The notes: generated from the sequence alone by a model not told the origin. 64,000 nucleotides of DNA from Candidatus Jettenia ecosi (GCA_005524015.1 SULG01000005.1:1-64000); one strand, 5' to 3'; positions 1-9,597 are shown, numbered from the stretch's first letter. Program-made: numbers and translations.

Positions 1-562
1 GAAGTTGGTAGCCCCTGAGATAGATAGCAATGGCCTTCAGGGTTGTTCCGTGCTGTACCGGGGCTGCTACCTCTTGGGGAAATGGCGCCTTATGGATTCG
101 ACCACACCGGGGACAGCTTTTCACTTCAGCCCTGTGCTCAGTGACTTCGACTTTGATAGGCGGTATATCAAAAACCTGACGGCGTCTGTAAGCCTGAGCG
201 GTTTGTTCTCTCAAACGGTATCCGCAATCGCACTTTTTATCAACCTTGTGCCAGAGAACATAATCGGGATTTTCAACTATTTTCAGTGTTTGACCGGGAT
301 GGCCTTTCTGACCTCTCGGTTTGCGGTTGCTCTTTGGTCGCACATTCTTGTATCTGTTGAATACATCGCTGCTCGGTGGTTTGCTACTGTTGCTGCTATT
401 TTGGGCTACCTTGTTCTCGAGTTCTTTGATACGATACTTCAAACACTCAAGAGTTGCTCTTAATTCCTCAACCGTAGTGCTTAATTCGCAGAGAACTTTT
501 ACGACCGCTTCCGGGCCAGAATTATATATTTCCAATGCTTCTTGTGGTGTTAAGGCTTTCAT
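1..562 (-). CDS. tnpC: IS66 family transposase (TnpC), N-terminal part
   Basis: Reading the minus strand from the ATG at 560-562 gives an open frame that runs off the left edge of the window. The product begins MKALTPQEALEIY, then has a leucine-zipper-like helix (about residues 30-55), the serine-rich NSSNSSKPPSSD stretch and the basic RKPRGQKGHPG segment. A CxC...CPRCG zinc-binding pair follows. This order is typical of IS66 TnpC before its DDE catalytic domain, which would lie outside the window. About 187 codons are visible. It marks an insertion sequence at the window edge; the terminal inverted repeat was not identified. Codons on the opposite strand here are only a shadow of this gene. 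Confidence 0.88.
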   Translation of the reverse strand, partial: MKALTPQEALEIYNSGPEAVVKVLCELSTTVEELRATLECLKYRIKELENKVAQNSSNSSKPPSSDVFNRYKNVRPKSNRKPRGQKGHPGQTLKIVENPDYVLWHKVDKKCDCGYRLREQTAQAYRRRQVFDIPPIKVEVTEHRAEVKSCPRCGRIHKAPFPQEVAAPVQHGTTLKAIAIYLRGYQL

Positions 563-696
563 ACTTAAACCTTAAAGAAAGAGGTTTTGTAAATCCAGAA
601 AAAAATAAAAATTTCTATCACTTATTGCATCATTTATCAAAAAGTACCTGAATAGTTACGGAATTTTGTATAATTATCCATTTATCCTCTATTACG

Positions 697-727
697 TTCT
701 CCGCGACTTCTGCGTTCTCTGCGGTGG
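697..727. repeat. dispersed 'CTGCGTTCTCTGCGGTG' repeat copy
   Basis: The otherwise gene-free stretch between the IS66 gene and the transporter contains a short element reading CTTCTGCGTTCTCTGCGGTG. A related inverted copy lies at about 30399-30425 behind the ASKHA gene, and a cousin (CCTCTGTGTACTCTGTGG) is at about 31346. These belong to the short ACACAGAG-type repeats scattered between genes of this genome. No function is claimed. Confidence 0.5.
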
Positions 728-793
728 GCTGAACTGTTATCTTCGCCCATAACGACGCAATCGCTTCGTTCTACAACTTGGAAATTTTTTATT

Positions 794-2079
794 ATGGACT
801 TAACTATGGAACCTTCTCATACACCAAAAACCCTGGGATACCTTGACGTACTTCGCAGACCTGCATTTGCACTCTATTTTAGCGGCGCATTGGTCGACAC
901 CTTCGGCAATAGCATCTTTTTAATGACCGTCTTATGGTCCATTTTCAAACTTACCGGCTCTCCTGTATCACTGAGTGGAATAATTGCGGTGTCCATAGCG
1001 CCCACGATTATATTTGCCCCGCTCGCCGGAACCATAGTAGATCGGTGGGATCGCAGGCGTATCGCCCTGGCGCTTATTTTGCTGAATGCCGCTATAATCT
1101 TATGTGGCGTGCTTTTTTGCAAAATGAATCTTCTCGGTATAACTTTACTATTCACGCTATGCATTCTGATCTCGATTAGCAATGTCTTTTTTAATCTGTC
1201 AGTGGTTAGCCTGCTGCCAGAAATCGTTCCTGAAGAGGGACTTGTTGCAGCCAATGCCCTTGTGGGCTCTTCGGTACAAACGGGAAGGATTATTGGGAGT
1301 GGCCTGGCAGGGGTTATCCTGGAATACTTTTCCATTGAAAGGGTACTCCTCATAGATGCATCCACATATATTTTTGGCGCCCTCTGCCTTTTCTTTATGC
1401 TCCGATTTCCCCTTGTATCATCCAAAAAAACAGCTGTGAGAGCAAAGGTAGAGCCATGGAAGGATTTTACTGCCTGTATACGTTATATAAAAGTAACTCC
1501 CATGATATTCGGTATTTCAGTAATTTTTCTGCTTCCACAGATGACAGAATATCTTCTCTCTGTTTTACAAGTTCCCTATGTGTCAGAAGTATTAAAACAA
1601 GGTCCTTCGGCCCTTGGTATGATCGATGCTGTATTTGGAACAGGGGCAATTGTTGGATCACTCATTCTTATCACTTTGATACGTTTTTGGGGAGAAAATA
1701 TTTTTTTCTGGATTGGGCCGGTTGGAATGGGAACAGGCTATCTTCTCTTTGCCCTTGCAGGGGGATTATTTGAGGCAATTCCGGCGAGCTTTCTTGTTGG
1801 CTTGTCTGGTTCGATGACCCAATCTTTTACATAACTTCCATTCAGCGGCAGGTAAATAACAATTTTCTGGGAAGATTTCTGAGCTTCCTGGACTGGTCAA
1901 ATGCTATCCTTACCTTATCATTAGTAATGGGTATTGGTTTATTAATAAAATTTTACAATACCAGAGCAAGTTTTGTAGTAATGTCTATCTTATTATTTGT
2001 GGGGGTAGGACTTGGAATAAGGGTAGCTACACGTATGAGAACCCTTCCTCTAACGAGTGATCAAATAGAAGCAAGTTAA
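794..2079 (+). pseudogene. MFS transporter (MFS_3/enterobactin-exporter type), frameshifted
   Basis: The first frame (794-1834) gives a membrane protein starting MDLTMEPSHTPKTLGYLDVL, with about ten hydrophobic helices and the cytoplasmic loop DRWDRRRIAL typical of MFS efflux proteins between helices 2 and 3. It stops after a nonsense tail (MTQSFT). In the -1 frame the sequence continues at once as DDPIFYITSIQRQV, NNNFLGRF and two more hydrophobic helices, ending at the TAA at 2077-2079. The LGRF piece matches the conserved loop of this family. Adding one base near 1812 would restore one protein of about 428 residues. It is either a pseudogene or a sequencing error; the rest of the frame is undamaged, so the change would be recent. 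Confidence 0.8.
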
Positions 2080-2189
2080 CAACATTAGGTAGTTGCACTC
2101 ATAACTACGTAAATACGAGACTTATTTGATTTTAAATATTCAAAATAAATAATGCCAAGTCACGTTGTTACAAATTCAAATGAAATAGT

Positions 2190-2840
2190 TTATCTATCTT
2201 TTTGCCGTACAAGATTATCTACCTTTTCTGCCATTTCTTTCATAGTTTTTTCTAGGAGAAATCGATACTGCTCCATTTCTTCTTCACTGATATTCGATGG
2301 AATATGAATGGATTCTCCATACAACATGAGCGCACGGGAGAATGGTTTTGGAATACGAAATTTGTCCCAACTGGGGAGTTCCCAATAGCTGGATAATCCC
2401 ACAACGGTTGGGATAATAGGTAATTGGGTTTTTTTACTGAGATAAATACTTCCTGACTGGACAATAAAGCGCGGTCCTCGCGGTCCATCAGGTGTTATTG
2501 CTAAGGAACATCCTGATTTGGCCTTATTTACCATGGCCTTTACGGCCCTCATACCACCCCTTGTTGTCGAGCCTCGTATAACGCCAAAGCCAAGCCTCTG
2601 AATTACCTGTGCAATATATTCGCCATCGGAGTGTTGGCTAATGAGTACTTGTATGTTACTGCCCTTGCCTACATAAGCAGGGATAAGCAGCATGCAATGC
2701 CAGAAGGCATAGATAGCATGAAGATTTTTGGTTTTTTCGTTAAATCCTTTGGGATTATCATTGATGCGGATAGTAAAGGCCAATAATCTTATAAGCCAGG
2801 AACCAAAAATCCCTATAATTAAAAATTTTAACTTTTTCAT
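2190..2840 (-). CDS. DUF374 lysophospholipid acyltransferase family protein
   Basis: This 216-residue protein begins with a hydrophobic anchor (residues about 5-25) and then has the DUF374 signature: AFWHCMLL, SQHSDGEYIAQVIQRLG, GVIRGSTTRGG and ITPDGPRGPR. The family is related to the LpxL/PlsC acyltransferases and is thought to transfer acyl chains in lipid A or glycerolipid assembly at the inner face of the membrane. The HSD...RG...TPDGPRGP motifs correspond to the catalytic and substrate-binding blocks, and length is normal. It stands alone between the broken transporter and a pair of inverted repeats. The exact acceptor lipid cannot be read from the sequence. Confidence 0.85.
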   Translation of the reverse strand: MKKLKFLIIGIFGSWLIRLLAFTIRINDNPKGFNEKTKNLHAIYAFWHCMLLIPAYVGKGSNIQVLISQHSDGEYIAQVIQRLGFGVIRGSTTRGGMRAVKAMVNKAKSGCSLAITPDGPRGPRFIVQSGSIYLSKKTQLPIIPTVVGLSSYWELPSWDKFRIPKPFSRALMLYGESIHIPSNISEEEMEQYRFLLEKTMKEMAEKVDNLVRQKDR

Positions 2841-2851
2841 TTTATAAGTTA

Positions 2852-3063
2852 GGACGCGGATTTACACAGATATACACAGACTTATTCTCTCTAAGATTAG
2901 CAAAAACTTTCTCATCTAATACCATGCCACTATGATGTTTCATACGAGATCGTACTATGATATCTCATAAACAAAGTCATGGTTGGAGCGGCTGGTTCAA
3001 TCTTGCAGATTGAACCAGTATTATTGTTTTTAATATCCTGATAATCTGTGTTTATCCGCGTCC
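2852..3063. repeat. inverted pair of 'GGACGCGGAT..ACACAGAT' elements
   Basis: GGACGCGGATTTACACAGAT at 2852-2871 is matched in inverted orientation by ATCTGTGTTTATCCGCGTCC at 3044-3063, with one mismatch. The intervening 172 bases hold no gene. Pairs like this are dispersed intergenic repeats in several bacterial phyla; here they separate two genes on the same strand. Confidence 0.6.
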
Positions 3064-3081
3064 CAAATAAAAATAGTGAAT

Positions 3082-4653
3082 TTAGCTTTCAACCATGGAC
3101 AGGTACAAAACGCATTTGTTACAGCTAATATTGTCATTCTCGCAGAAATCCTTAAATATCTGATATAATCCTTGCTGTCGTCTGATAGAGTTTATAATTT
3201 TCTTCGATGCCTTTGACTGTCCTAAGATACGGTTTTCCATGAACCGTATTACGCTTGTCATGGGAAGTGGTGGATAATTTCTGTACAAAAGATGCAGTAC
3301 TTTCTCTAGTCTGACATCGTTATGTTTTCTGGCATAGATAAGCAGGATAGGGATGATGACATTCATGAAGATGTTGGAAGTTCTCTCCTTCCCGAGTAAT
3401 TTTTGCGGATTCTTAAGCCTTATGCCGCCTATGGTGTAATGGTACGACCAATAGGGGTCGTGAATGTTGAGAAAAAGGGACTGAGTAGTATTGATTAATG
3501 TATTGATATGTTCTCTTGTGTAATCTTCTTTTGTTTGAAATATCCATAAGATGCGGTGGAAGATACCGTTTGGTGCACATTCAGAAAGGATATTGGCAAT
3601 AGCTGCAATCCTTCTTTCCGGAAAGTTTGCAGGTCTTATCTTTGCATAAGACCAATCGTCTTTTATCATAGAGGCTTTATTAATTTTTGCTTGAATCACC
3701 TTCCATGCGTCTTCGAGATCGTTTATATATTTTGTTGTCTCATCATTATATAATTTCTCTGAATTTCTTTGGTGAGGCAGCAAACCTGCTACGCCTAGTA
3801 ATAAAGATTGGGTATGGAGCTTCTTCGTTTGGATAGGGATGTCCTCGGGAATTAAGGAGTGAAAATCTTCCAGGGATACGAGAGAGGCTAATCTTAGGAA
3901 TGGTTCTTTATTTTCCTTATATCCCAGTGATTCCATAATTGCTTCATAGATTGTTTGCTCAAAGGGTTTTTTCTTTAACCACTCCTCATACCTTTTTGCC
4001 TTTTGAAGGATACGTTCATCTCCGGCATAATCAAGAAAATGACCTACCCATTGTTCATCTATCTTCTGATTTTCTATTTCTCTATGGCAGTGCCCGGTGT
4101 GTACCTTTCTACCTTTTAGATAAGATTCAACATCAACTACATCGATTATATCATCGAGCTCTGCATCTAAGTATTGGGACAGGGTCAATTGCGTAACTAT
4201 TTGTCCCAAAGAATTTTTAATGTATTTCCCTTCATTATCATTCCACATTGTGACATGTAAACATATACTATCATAGGTTTCTTGTTTATCATGTTGATGT
4301 TTCATCCAATCAGATGCAAATACATGAATTTCAATGTTACCCTTTACAAGTCCCTTACCTTCAAGAAGAATTTCCGCATGTTTGAAATCTGGTCCTCCCT
4401 CGGAATTCCACCACCCTGGTGATAAAACTTCCAGGCGTAGGCCATCGTCGGTATAGAGTTTATCTTTTTTAAAATGCTGTCCAAACCAGATACATCGAAC
4501 CAATTCCTCCTTGATAAGTTTTTCCGTACCCTCGAGAACTAATAAGGATGAATGGTTATTTATATCTACATTTACGTTGTTGTGCAATGAGCTGATAAGT
4601 TGTCGATAGGTATATGAAAAACAATTTGTAGGATATTTATTGAGGTTAAGCAT
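3082..4653 (-). CDS. DUF2851 family protein
   Basis: A 523-residue protein with the hallmark DUF2851 core: QHFKKDKLYTDDGLRLEVL, SPGWWNSEGGPDFKHAEI, then GNIEIHVFASDW and YDSICLHVTMWND. These occur in the first third, and the rest is helical with a cysteine cluster near the C-terminus (CENDNISCNKCVLYL). The fold resembles a restriction-endonuclease-like core with acidic and lysine residues, but no activity has been established for the family that I know of. The C-terminal CxxC pattern could bind a metal. Its length fits the family. It is followed by era on the same strand after a 160-base gap with no obvious terminator. Confidence 0.8.
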   Translation of the reverse strand: MLNLNKYPTNCFSYTYRQLISSLHNNVNVDINNHSSLLVLEGTEKLIKEELVRCIWFGQHFKKDKLYTDDGLRLEVLSPGWWNSEGGPDFKHAEILLEGKGLVKGNIEIHVFASDWMKHQHDKQETYDSICLHVTMWNDNEGKYIKNSLGQIVTQLTLSQYLDAELDDIIDVVDVESYLKGRKVHTGHCHREIENQKIDEQWVGHFLDYAGDERILQKAKRYEEWLKKKPFEQTIYEAIMESLGYKENKEPFLRLASLVSLEDFHSLIPEDIPIQTKKLHTQSLLLGVAGLLPHQRNSEKLYNDETTKYINDLEDAWKVIQAKINKASMIKDDWSYAKIRPANFPERRIAAIANILSECAPNGIFHRILWIFQTKEDYTREHINTLINTTQSLFLNIHDPYWSYHYTIGGIRLKNPQKLLGKERTSNIFMNVIIPILLIYARKHNDVRLEKVLHLLYRNYPPLPMTSVIRFMENRILGQSKASKKIINSIRRQQGLYQIFKDFCENDNISCNKCVLYLSMVES

Positions 4654-4812
4654 AAATACTTGTGTATGACTTATAGTAACGCATGAGTTACATGAGTTAT
4701 TGAATAGCCATGAGTAAGGATTTTGGCAGGATACAGAAACTTTAAAATTCTTTTATACCTGAATTTTATCCGGTAAATTTTACCTAAAAACGAGAGTCTT
4801 TATTTAACCTTG

Positions 4813-5712
4813 TTATTTGTATCCTAACTTCTGAAGCTTGCTTTTATCTTTCCGCCATTTTCCCATAACTTTGACTTGGAGCTCAAGATATACTTTTCTG
4901 TCTATTTGCTTTTCTATCTCTTCTCTGGCAATAACGCCAACATGCTTAATAGCCTTACCGTTTTCCCCGATAATAATTCCCTTTTGAGAGTTTCGCTCCA
5001 CATAAATAATAGCTCTGATAAAGTCCTTGCCTGCTTCCCGTTCCTTAAATTCTTCAATTTCCACAGTTGTAGAGTATGGGATTTCTTCACCGTAAAATTC
5101 GAAGATTTTTTCCCTGACGATTTCAGAAGCAAGAAATCTTTCGTTGTAATCGGTCATATAGTCCTCTGGATAGAAAGGCTCTCCTTCGGGTAGATATTTT
5201 ACAATAAGGGAGAGCATGAGATCTATATTGACTCTTTTTAGGGCTGAGATAGGCGCGATTTCTGCAAATTTTAATTGGGCATCATATGCCGAGATAATAG
5301 GGATAAGATTATCTTTTTCTACCAGGTCTACTTTGTTTATAGCTAGAATAACGGGAGTACCTACATGGGATAGTTTTTTGAGAACTTCCTTATCTTCATC
5401 GGTAGGCGGCTTCCATGGTTCTACCATTAACAAAATTACATCTGCATCTTCTATCGCACCGTAAGCTGCTTTTACCATATACTTTTGCAATTCATATCGC
5501 GGTTCAATAATACCTGGTGTATCATAAAAGATAATCTGATAATCTTCCTTGGTTAATACACCCATGATCTTTGTTCTCGTTGTTTGTGGTTTCGGAGTAA
5601 CGATAGATAATTTACATCCCAAAAGGTCGTTAATAAGAGTTGATTTGCCTACATTGGGTTTGCCTATAATAGCCACATAGCCTGACTTGAAATTTTTTTT
5701 ATTTAATTCCAT
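4813..5712 (-). CDS. era: GTPase Era
   Basis: Era binds the 3' end of 16S rRNA and assists 30S ribosome assembly. The 299-residue protein shows the G1 loop GKPNVGKS (residues 17-24), switch threonines in PQTTRTK, G3 DTPG (64-67), G4 NKVD (126-129) and a SAL G5. A C-terminal KH RNA-binding domain follows with GIIIGENGKAIKHVG. Length and domain order are standard for Era and distinguish it from Der or MnmE. It is transcribed away from the ferredoxin-membrane gene that begins 150 bases to the right. Confidence 0.97.
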   Translation of the reverse strand: MELNKKNFKSGYVAIIGKPNVGKSTLINDLLGCKLSIVTPKPQTTRTKIMGVLTKEDYQIIFYDTPGIIEPRYELQKYMVKAAYGAIEDADVILLMVEPWKPPTDEDKEVLKKLSHVGTPVILAINKVDLVEKDNLIPIISAYDAQLKFAEIAPISALKRVNIDLMLSLIVKYLPEGEPFYPEDYMTDYNERFLASEIVREKIFEFYGEEIPYSTTVEIEEFKEREAGKDFIRAIIYVERNSQKGIIIGENGKAIKHVGVIAREEIEKQIDRKVYLELQVKVMGKWRKDKSKLQKLGYK

Positions 5713-5866
5713 ACCATATCTGCGCCAAAATTGCTTGCATACATAGGTTAATTTTTATTAATATAATATTTTGCACATTAACTGCTGCTGCATAGCATTC
5801 TAAACTTTCGATTGCTGTGAATCAAGTACTTTAGTGATACCTAAACAAAAATATGGAGGATGTTAC

Positions 5867-7189
5867 TTGGAAGAAGTGAAACAACAATATTCTACGTCTG
5901 TGCTAGTTCATGACCTCTCTATGGAGATTAAAAAGTCAAATACCAAAAAGGCTGTTAAAAATAAAAAGAAAAAGTTGAATTCTCAAAGAGTTCGATGGTA
6001 TACACAACTAGCATTTCTTATTGTAGTATGTATTATTGGCTGGCAGTTTTATACCTTTGTTAGCTATTGTGAGTCAGGTGGAAAGGGATTCTACATGCCG
6101 AGGCCGCCGGGGGTAGAGTCCTTTTTGCCAATTAGTGCGCTTATGGGCACAAAATACTTTTTTGGGACAGGGAGGATTAGTTCCATTCATCCAGCAGGAT
6201 TTGTTATTTTTGGGACACTACTTTTAACAGCCCTGTTTTTCCGGAGAGGCTTCTGTGGTTGGATTTGCCCTATCGGCACTATTTCTGAATGGGAATGGCG
6301 ATTGGGGGATTGGTTTTTAAAAAAACTTCCGCAACGAGTTTCTCATATAGTGCGGAATGTGCCCACAAGATTTACAGCGGGCTTGAGCCTTATTTTCGTA
6401 CCCATTATTGCCTTGCTGATTTTAGAAGTGTTGACCATGGAATCTTTCAAATTACCTATTTTCAGGCATCTCATTCCTGCCTATGTTCTGGCGATAGTAT
6501 TGCCATTTGCCGTACCCAGAAGATTCTGGCCAGATAAAGTTAATGATAGAATTGCACGGGCATGGAAATACGCAATTCTTGCCTTCTTTATCCAGGTCAT
6601 TATTATCAAAATGCCTATTGCGCAATTGGAAATGATGTACACGCGTGTGCCTTTTATTCGTGTAGCGGACGTTAAAATGCTGAAATTTTTCACGAATATG
6701 TCTGGCATGGCGTTATCGGTTATACTGGCAATGCTGGTCATTTCACTTGTTAACAAAAACTTTTGGTGCCGTTTTTTCTGCCCTTACGGCGCTTTGTTAG
6801 GTATTATTGCTTATGCGAGTCCTTTCAGAGTTGCGCGAGATGCGAAAAAGTGTATTGACTGTGGTAAATGTACCAAAGCATGTCCGTCACATATTATCGT
6901 AGAAAAAAAGAGGCATGTCCTGACTCATGAATGTGTAGCGTGTTATGATTGTGTTAATGCTTGTCCGGTAAATGGAGCATTAGATATGAAACTCATGAGA
7001 GACCGAAAAAAAATTCATTATGGACTTTATGCCCTTATGTTAATCGGGTTTTACGTTGCTTTAACAAATGTAGCCCGTATTACTGGACACTGGTATACCA
7101 AGATTTCAGATGCAGAATATATACTCAGGATATCAGAACTTGATCAGCCAAAATATCTTCACAAAACGGGTCAATTTGAGACAGAATAA
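5867..7189 (+). CDS. NosR/NapH-like 4Fe-4S membrane protein
   Basis: A polytopic membrane protein with two CxxxCP ferredoxin-type loops (FCGWICPIG and FWCRFFCPYG) and a dicluster 4Fe-4S domain near the C-terminus (CIDCGKCTKACP and CVACYDCVNACP). This is the architecture of the NapH/NosR/RdxA membrane electron-transfer proteins, which pass quinol electrons to periplasmic acceptors. I place the start at the TTG at 5867 because GGAGGA lies six bases before it; an in-frame GTG at 5834 has no such site. Helices are visible near residues 45-65, 110-130, 180-200, 215-235, 285-305 and 390-410. The c-type cytochromes that follow are plausible electron partners. The specific pathway is not visible. Confidence 0.85.
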   Translation: MEEVKQQYSTSVLVHDLSMEIKKSNTKKAVKNKKKKLNSQRVRWYTQLAFLIVVCIIGWQFYTFVSYCESGGKGFYMPRPPGVESFLPISALMGTKYFFGTGRISSIHPAGFVIFGTLLLTALFFRRGFCGWICPIGTISEWEWRLGDWFLKKLPQRVSHIVRNVPTRFTAGLSLIFVPIIALLILEVLTMESFKLPIFRHLIPAYVLAIVLPFAVPRRFWPDKVNDRIARAWKYAILAFFIQVIIIKMPIAQLEMMYTRVPFIRVADVKMLKFFTNMSGMALSVILAMLVISLVNKNFWCRFFCPYGALLGIIAYASPFRVARDAKKCIDCGKCTKACPSHIIVEKKRHVLTHECVACYDCVNACPVNGALDMKLMRDRKKIHYGLYALMLIGFYVALTNVARITGHWYTKISDAEYILRISELDQPKYLHKTGQFETE

Positions 7190-7357
7190 CAAACCTTCCA
7201 GCTAAATTAAATATTTGACATATACTAAAATATTTTTATAATAACCATTTTATTATTTTGCATAATTGATTTTGGTATATATCTCTATTTGTGTGGTTAA
7301 TTTAAGCCATTTTTTTATAAATTACATAGTTTGCTTTAAACTGGTAGTGTTAAACTA

Positions 7358-7386
7358 TTGACATGAAACATGTTGGTTCTTTTACT
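7358..7386 (+). promoter_or_regulatory. putative sigma-70 promoter
   Basis: TTGACA at 7358-7363 and TTTACT at 7381-7386 are separated by 17 bases. This would place a transcript start about 95 bases before the cytochrome gene at 7490. The -35 is perfect and the -10 matches four of six bases. Confidence 0.5.
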
Positions 7387-7489
7387 TATTTTGGTACGAC
7401 ATGTGCTACTTGGGATAAAAATTGAAGCTATTATGAATGCTTTGATTTCGTAAGAGATTGATTTTATTCTTTGACGGAGGTAAAGGACA

Positions 7490-8029
7490 TTGGTTAGAAA
7501 AGGTTTTTTAGCGGCATTGATAATTGTTATTGGTACTTGTGGTATGGCGATTTGCGCGTTTGCTGAAGAATCGCCTGCTAAAAGCGATAAGGAAAAGAGC
7601 GAATTAGCCAGGATTATGGGTGAAATAGATAAAAGTTACAAGGCTGTAGAACAAATATCAGGATATTATAAATATACGAATAATGATTGGAATCTTATCG
7701 CTGAAGCAAGCGTTAATATTGTACAGCAAACAAAAATAATCATTAGTAAGTTTTCCCGGCCTGATGATAAAAAGTATCAGGACCTTAATAAGACAATGCT
7801 AGCAGAGGCTGAAAAAATGCTTGAAGTTGTAAAGAATAAGGATGAACAAGGTTCCTTAGAGGATTCTCAATGGCAGGTCCGGCGGTTAAGGCAAACGTGC
7901 GCATTATGTCATAAGCATCTGGGGATTCATATTTATCCGCAATTATATCCAGGCAAGAAGAATGAGTTACAACCCGGGCAGGAAGAGATTCCTGCGCCAA
8001 AGGAGCCGAGTGTTCCAAAAGATTGGTAA
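7490..8029 (+). CDS. secreted monohaem c-type cytochrome, class II-like
   Basis: The 179-residue protein has a signal peptide (residues 1 to about 25, cleaved near AFA|EE) and one haem motif, CALCH, at residues 137-141. The segment before it is helical. A haem site near the end of a helical protein is the pattern of class II cytochromes (cytochrome c'/c-556 fold). The TTG start is supported by GGAGG nine bases upstream. The tail after the haem is rich in Pro, Glu and Lys (GQEEIPAPKEPSVPKDW). It would act in the periplasm or anammoxosome lumen. Its partner is unknown; the NosR-like protein 300 bases upstream is a candidate donor. Confidence 0.75.
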   Translation: MVRKGFLAALIIVIGTCGMAICAFAEESPAKSDKEKSELARIMGEIDKSYKAVEQISGYYKYTNNDWNLIAEASVNIVQQTKIIISKFSRPDDKKYQDLNKTMLAEAEKMLEVVKNKDEQGSLEDSQWQVRRLRQTCALCHKHLGIHIYPQLYPGKKNELQPGQEEIPAPKEPSVPKDW

Positions 8030-8753
8030 CAGATATTTGGGGAAAACTTCAGATTTATTGATCAAATTTATTAAAAAGGAAAATGGATTTTTGAAATTCT
8101 TTCAATAGTTGTGCAAACAAAATTTTTGCTTGACTCATCTTGTGTTCAATGATATATTGTCAAAAATTTTGTTTTTAAAATTAGTCCAAAAGTATTGTTT
8201 CAAAAATCCCGCATGGCAATCCTTTGATGTTGTAGTAGGGCTAATTCAGGGAAAATCATTACAATTACGAGTTAGCTTCTAACTACTTTGTTCTTCGCAT
8301 TTATGTGCTTCTTTGTGATTCTAGACTAGTGAGGGTTTATCAAAATAATCAAATAATCTTGTAGCGCAGAAGTCTATTTCCACCTTAATACCTAAATCTG
8401 TAGAAATTTCATAGCAGATAGGTTAAACAAAATAGTCGCAGTACCTGTTTCATTATACTTGATTATTGAGGATCCTTGAATATAACAAATTAGCTTGATT
8501 ATTTAGATTGTTTGCGGAGTGCTAAGTTGTTCTATACTGCTCAATGCTATTCCATATATTTTTGGTATGAAGGGAGGTGAAGTGGAAGGTCTGAAGACGG
8601 GGGCTTATAACTAAATTTTAGAGATGCTAACTGAAGAATAGGTACCCTATCTACAGTTTAAATAGTCTTGTTCCAAAAAAATAGTTATAGAAAAGTTTAA
8701 TATATTGTAGAAATAGTGCTAAGCATATAAGTTATTTTAAAAGGAAAGTGAGG
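8030..8753. other. 0.7 kb gene-free stretch between two cytochrome genes
   Basis: No reading frame of credible composition is present on either strand. The stretch is AT-rich. It contains a near-consensus promoter at 8130-8158 and a short purine-rich segment (8575-8612) with two Shine-Dalgarno-like sites, AGGGAGG and GGAAGG. One tiny frame (8568 to about 8615) follows a weak start and is not convincing. A long untranslated leader or small RNA is possible. Confidence 0.5.
8130..8158 (+). promoter_or_regulatory. strong sigma-70 promoter in gene-free region
   Basis: TTGACT at 8130-8135 and TATATT at 8153-8158 are separated by exactly 17 bases. Both hexamers match the consensus at five of six positions. 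The next gene starts about 590 bases downstream, so the transcript would carry a long leader or be a separate RNA. Confidence 0.6.
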
Positions 8754-9170
8754 ATGGGAAAAATGAGGCTAAAAAAAAGTATTTTTGCCGGGACAGTTGC
8801 TTTATTCGTTACTGCAATGGCATCAGTTAGTTATGGACAGACCCAGAGCGAATTATGCAAAAAGATGTGGGATAACTTTCAGGGAATGAGGGCAATGACA
8901 GGACTTTCAGCGGCAGATGATGCTCAGTTTGCAAAATTTACTGAACATGCAAAGTCAATCTCTTCAGACTCAAAGATTTCTTTGGACAGTATTTCACCAG
9001 ATAAGAATTACAAAGTTTTAAATGAAGAAGCTATCTATCATGCAAATGAGATTGAAAAAGCAGCATCTAGTAAGGATTTAGAAGAAATCCAGGTACAGTT
9101 TAGAAGGCTTACCATTGCTTGCAGGAATTGCCATAAGATTTATAAATCAGAACTAAAGCTCGTTCCGTAA
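8754..9170 (+). CDS. secreted monohaem cytochrome, class II (c'-like)
   Basis: A protein of about 138 residues with a signal peptide ending near VSYG|QTQ and a C-terminal haem motif, CRNCH, roughly eleven residues before the end. The compact helical body of about 108 mature residues and the terminal CxxCH fit the four-helix cytochrome c'/c-556 family. I start at the ATG at 8754; a GTG at 8748 and an ATG at 8763 are alternatives. It is followed 46 bases later by a class I cytochrome, so the two are probably cotranscribed. It shares its layout with the 7490 gene but little sequence. Confidence 0.78.
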   Translation: MGKMRLKKSIFAGTVALFVTAMASVSYGQTQSELCKKMWDNFQGMRAMTGLSAADDAQFAKFTEHAKSISSDSKISLDSISPDKNYKVLNEEAIYHANEIEKAASSKDLEEIQVQFRRLTIACRNCHKIYKSELKLVP

Positions 9171-9216
9171 TATCTTAAGTGTTTACTAATAATCATACAA
9201 TGAGAGGAGTTGAATT

Positions 9217-9597
9217 ATGAAAATGTTTCGCCTATCGTATATCGTACCCATCGTTGCAGGATTGGGTTTATCTTTAGCTAGTTCCACCTGGGCCTTAACA
9301 GAGCACAAGGCTGGTGATACTACGAAGAGCCCATATACGATTTTCGCAGGTTTGGGCTTTGCGGTTCAAGAGAGCTGTTATTACTGCCACGGAAACGGTG
9401 GTAAGGGGACTGCTAAAGGACATGAATACGGCGTGCCTGATTTTACTGATGCTGGCTTCCAGTCTGCCTGGACTGATGAAGCTCTCGTAAAGCATATCAA
9501 TCAGGGGAAGGGAAAATGCCCTGGTTACCAGGGAAAGATGTCACCTGAAATGATTGAAAAGATGGCAATGGTTGTAAGAAATTTTGCAACAAAATAA
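9217..9597 (+). CDS. secreted class I c-type cytochrome
   Basis: The 126-residue protein has a signal peptide ending near TWA|LTE. It has an N-terminal haem motif CYYCH (residues 54-58) followed by GNGGKGTAKGH, and a C-terminal GKMSPEM in which Met108 is the likely sixth haem ligand. This is the normal class I cytochrome c fold, about 100 residues when mature. It lies directly behind the class II cytochrome and is followed by a hairpin terminator. It would shuttle single electrons in the periplasm or anammoxosome. Confidence 0.88.
   Translation: MKMFRLSYIVPIVAGLGLSLASSTWALTEHKAGDTTKSPYTIFAGLGFAVQESCYYCHGNGGKGTAKGHEYGVPDFTDAGFQSAWTDEALVKHINQGKGKCPGYQGKMSPEMIEKMAMVVRNFATK

Noticed and set aside
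5-575. Plus-strand frames at the left edge
   Set aside because: They lie opposite the IS66 transposase gene on the minus strand, which has clear family motifs.
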